Shown: piece by piece, positions 7,072-7,499 of the stretch
Layout of the letters: the number at the start of each line of letters is the position of its first letter
Position numbering within the stretch: position 1 is the first letter of the stretch
NCBI GenBank assembly: GCA_017476705.1
Contig: JAFUZI010000040.1
Coordinates: 1 to 7,499, forward strand
Direction: 5' to 3'
Origin: Bacilli bacterium
GTDB taxonomy: Bacteria > Bacillota_I > Bacilli_A > RF39 > UBA660
Length of the DNA stretch: 7,499 nucleotides
Position numbers and translations under genes: made by a program
Notes under the pieces: model-generated
Database searches by the model: none
What the model was told of the DNA's origin: nothing
What the model saw: the letters and a program-made list of their open reading frames with translations, nothing else

Positions 7072-7108
7072 AAATGGATATATTTAGTTAATATATATGA
7101 GATATAAT

Positions 7109-7114
7109 AGGAGG
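7109..7114 (+). promoter_or_regulatory. Shine-Dalgarno site of the prepilin gene
   Basis: Perfect AGGAGG lies 5 nt before ATG 7120, the strongest such site in the window and as expected for an abundant protein. A TATAAT sequence (7103-7108) abuts it directly. If that acted as a -10 box the transcript would begin after the Shine-Dalgarno, so the real promoter is probably further upstream or the gene is read from the HerA-like gene. Confidence 0.7.
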
Positions 7115-7119
7115 TATAT

Positions 7120-7499
7120 ATGAAGAAAGGTTTTACTTTAATAGAACTTTTAGCTGTAATAGTTATTCTTGCAATCATAGCTGTAATCGCTGTACCACAA
7201 ATATTAGGTGTTATTGAAAAAACTAGAAAAGGTGCAGCAGAATCAAGTGCATTAGGATATATTGATGCTGTAGAAAAACAAATGCTGATTAATGAATTAG
7301 CAACTGATAAAACAAAAATTACATCAGGTGTTTATGATGTTCCAATGGCATCTACATCTGGTGTATCAGTAAAAGGTCAAGCACCAACAAGTGGTTGGTT
7401 AGAAATAGTTAATAATAAAGTTGAAAGATATTCATTTGTTATCGGACAATATGTAATAAGTTACGATGGAACAGATAAAACAGCTGTAAAAGGAGATAC
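7120..7499 (+). CDS. Type IV prepilin-like protein, N-terminal part (3' end outside window)
   Basis: This is a secreted or surface filament subunit of the type IV pilin/pseudopilin class. 126 residues are visible with no stop before the window end. It starts MKKGFTLIELLAVIVILAII, a class III signal. The prepilin peptidase should cut between G4 and F5 and N-methylate F5. Glu at mature position 5 (E9) and Pro at mature position 22 (P26) are both conserved as in classical pilins. The hydrophobic helix (~5-29) is followed by an amphipathic extension (~30-60) and a small Ser/Thr/Gly-rich globular region with PTSGWLEI at 89-96 and YSFVIGQYVISYDG at 104-117, resembling the C-terminal sheet of short Firmicute pilins. 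Cys is absent in the visible part. It could be a major pilin, a minor pilin or a competence (ComGC-like) pseudopilin; no assembly genes (pilB, pilC, pilD/comC) are in view to decide. Confidence 0.9.
   Translation, partial: MKKGFTLIELLAVIVILAIIAVIAVPQILGVIEKTRKGAAESSALGYIDAVEKQMLINELATDKTKITSGVYDVPMASTSGVSVKGQAPTSGWLEIVNNKVERYSFVIGQYVISYDGTDKTAVKGD

Noticed and set aside
7078..7096. Inverted repeat ATATATT / AATATAT with 5-nt loop between the HerA-like gene and the pilin gene
   Set aside because: A 7-bp all-A/T stem with no T tract after it is too weak for a terminator and expected by chance in such A+T-rich DNA; an operator role cannot be supported.
7103..7108. TATAAT as the pilin promoter -10 box
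   Set aside because: It would start the transcript after the Shine-Dalgarno site, and the -35 position (7080-7085, ATATTT) does not match consensus.
6879..7178. Minus-strand open frame of 99 codons spanning the HerA-pilin gap
   Set aside because: It overlaps the conserved C-terminus of the HerA-like ATPase and the pilin signal region; no motif or ribosome binding site supports it.
1..7499. CRISPR arrays, tRNA/rRNA genes, insertion sequences, riboswitches
   Set aside because: No regular direct repeats, transposase-like frames, terminal inverted repeats or structured RNA leaders were seen; coding sequence fills nearly the whole window.

Overview
The window is strongly A+T-rich (roughly a quarter to 30% G+C by eye) and every real gene lies on the + strand. 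Shine-Dalgarno sites are good and spacers very short. The SecDF fusion and the secDF ... rel-dtd gene order (compare secDF-yrvC-yrvD-recJ-apt-relA-dtd in Bacillus subtilis) point to a Firmicute, probably an uncultured gut-type Bacilli or Mycoplasmatota-like lineage. The visible tryptophans are all TGG and TGA ends both rel and dtd at the family-typical C-termini, so the standard bacterial code applies rather than the mycoplasma code.

Positions 1-5252 look like one tight transcription unit. It holds the 3' end of a fused secDF (protein translocation motor), an unrecognised 171-residue gene, a full-length bifunctional-type (p)ppGpp synthetase/hydrolase (rel), D-aminoacyl-tRNA deacylase (dtd), and an AI-2E-family polytopic membrane protein. 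Junctions are 13 nt, 10 nt, a 4-nt overlap and 4 nt. The unit ends at an A+T-rich intrinsic terminator (5224-5252). The recJ and apt genes often found between secDF and rel in Firmicutes are absent, and the unknown gene sits in their place.

Positions 5253-7071 carry a HerA/DUF87-family hexameric ATPase of 590 aa with its own likely sigma-A -10 box (TATAAT) and Shine-Dalgarno site. No nurA is next to it. After a 48-nt gap, a type IV prepilin-like gene begins at 7120 and runs off the window end.

Most of the window is housekeeping. The points most worth a second look are the altered (p)ppGpp-hydrolase site in Rel, the unknown gene whose N-terminus shares a TLDD...LNDSE pattern with the N-terminus of the adjacent Rel, and the stand-alone HerA-like ATPase beside a pilin gene. 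I see no CRISPR array, insertion sequence, tRNA or rRNA, and no gene-free stretch longer than 73 nt.
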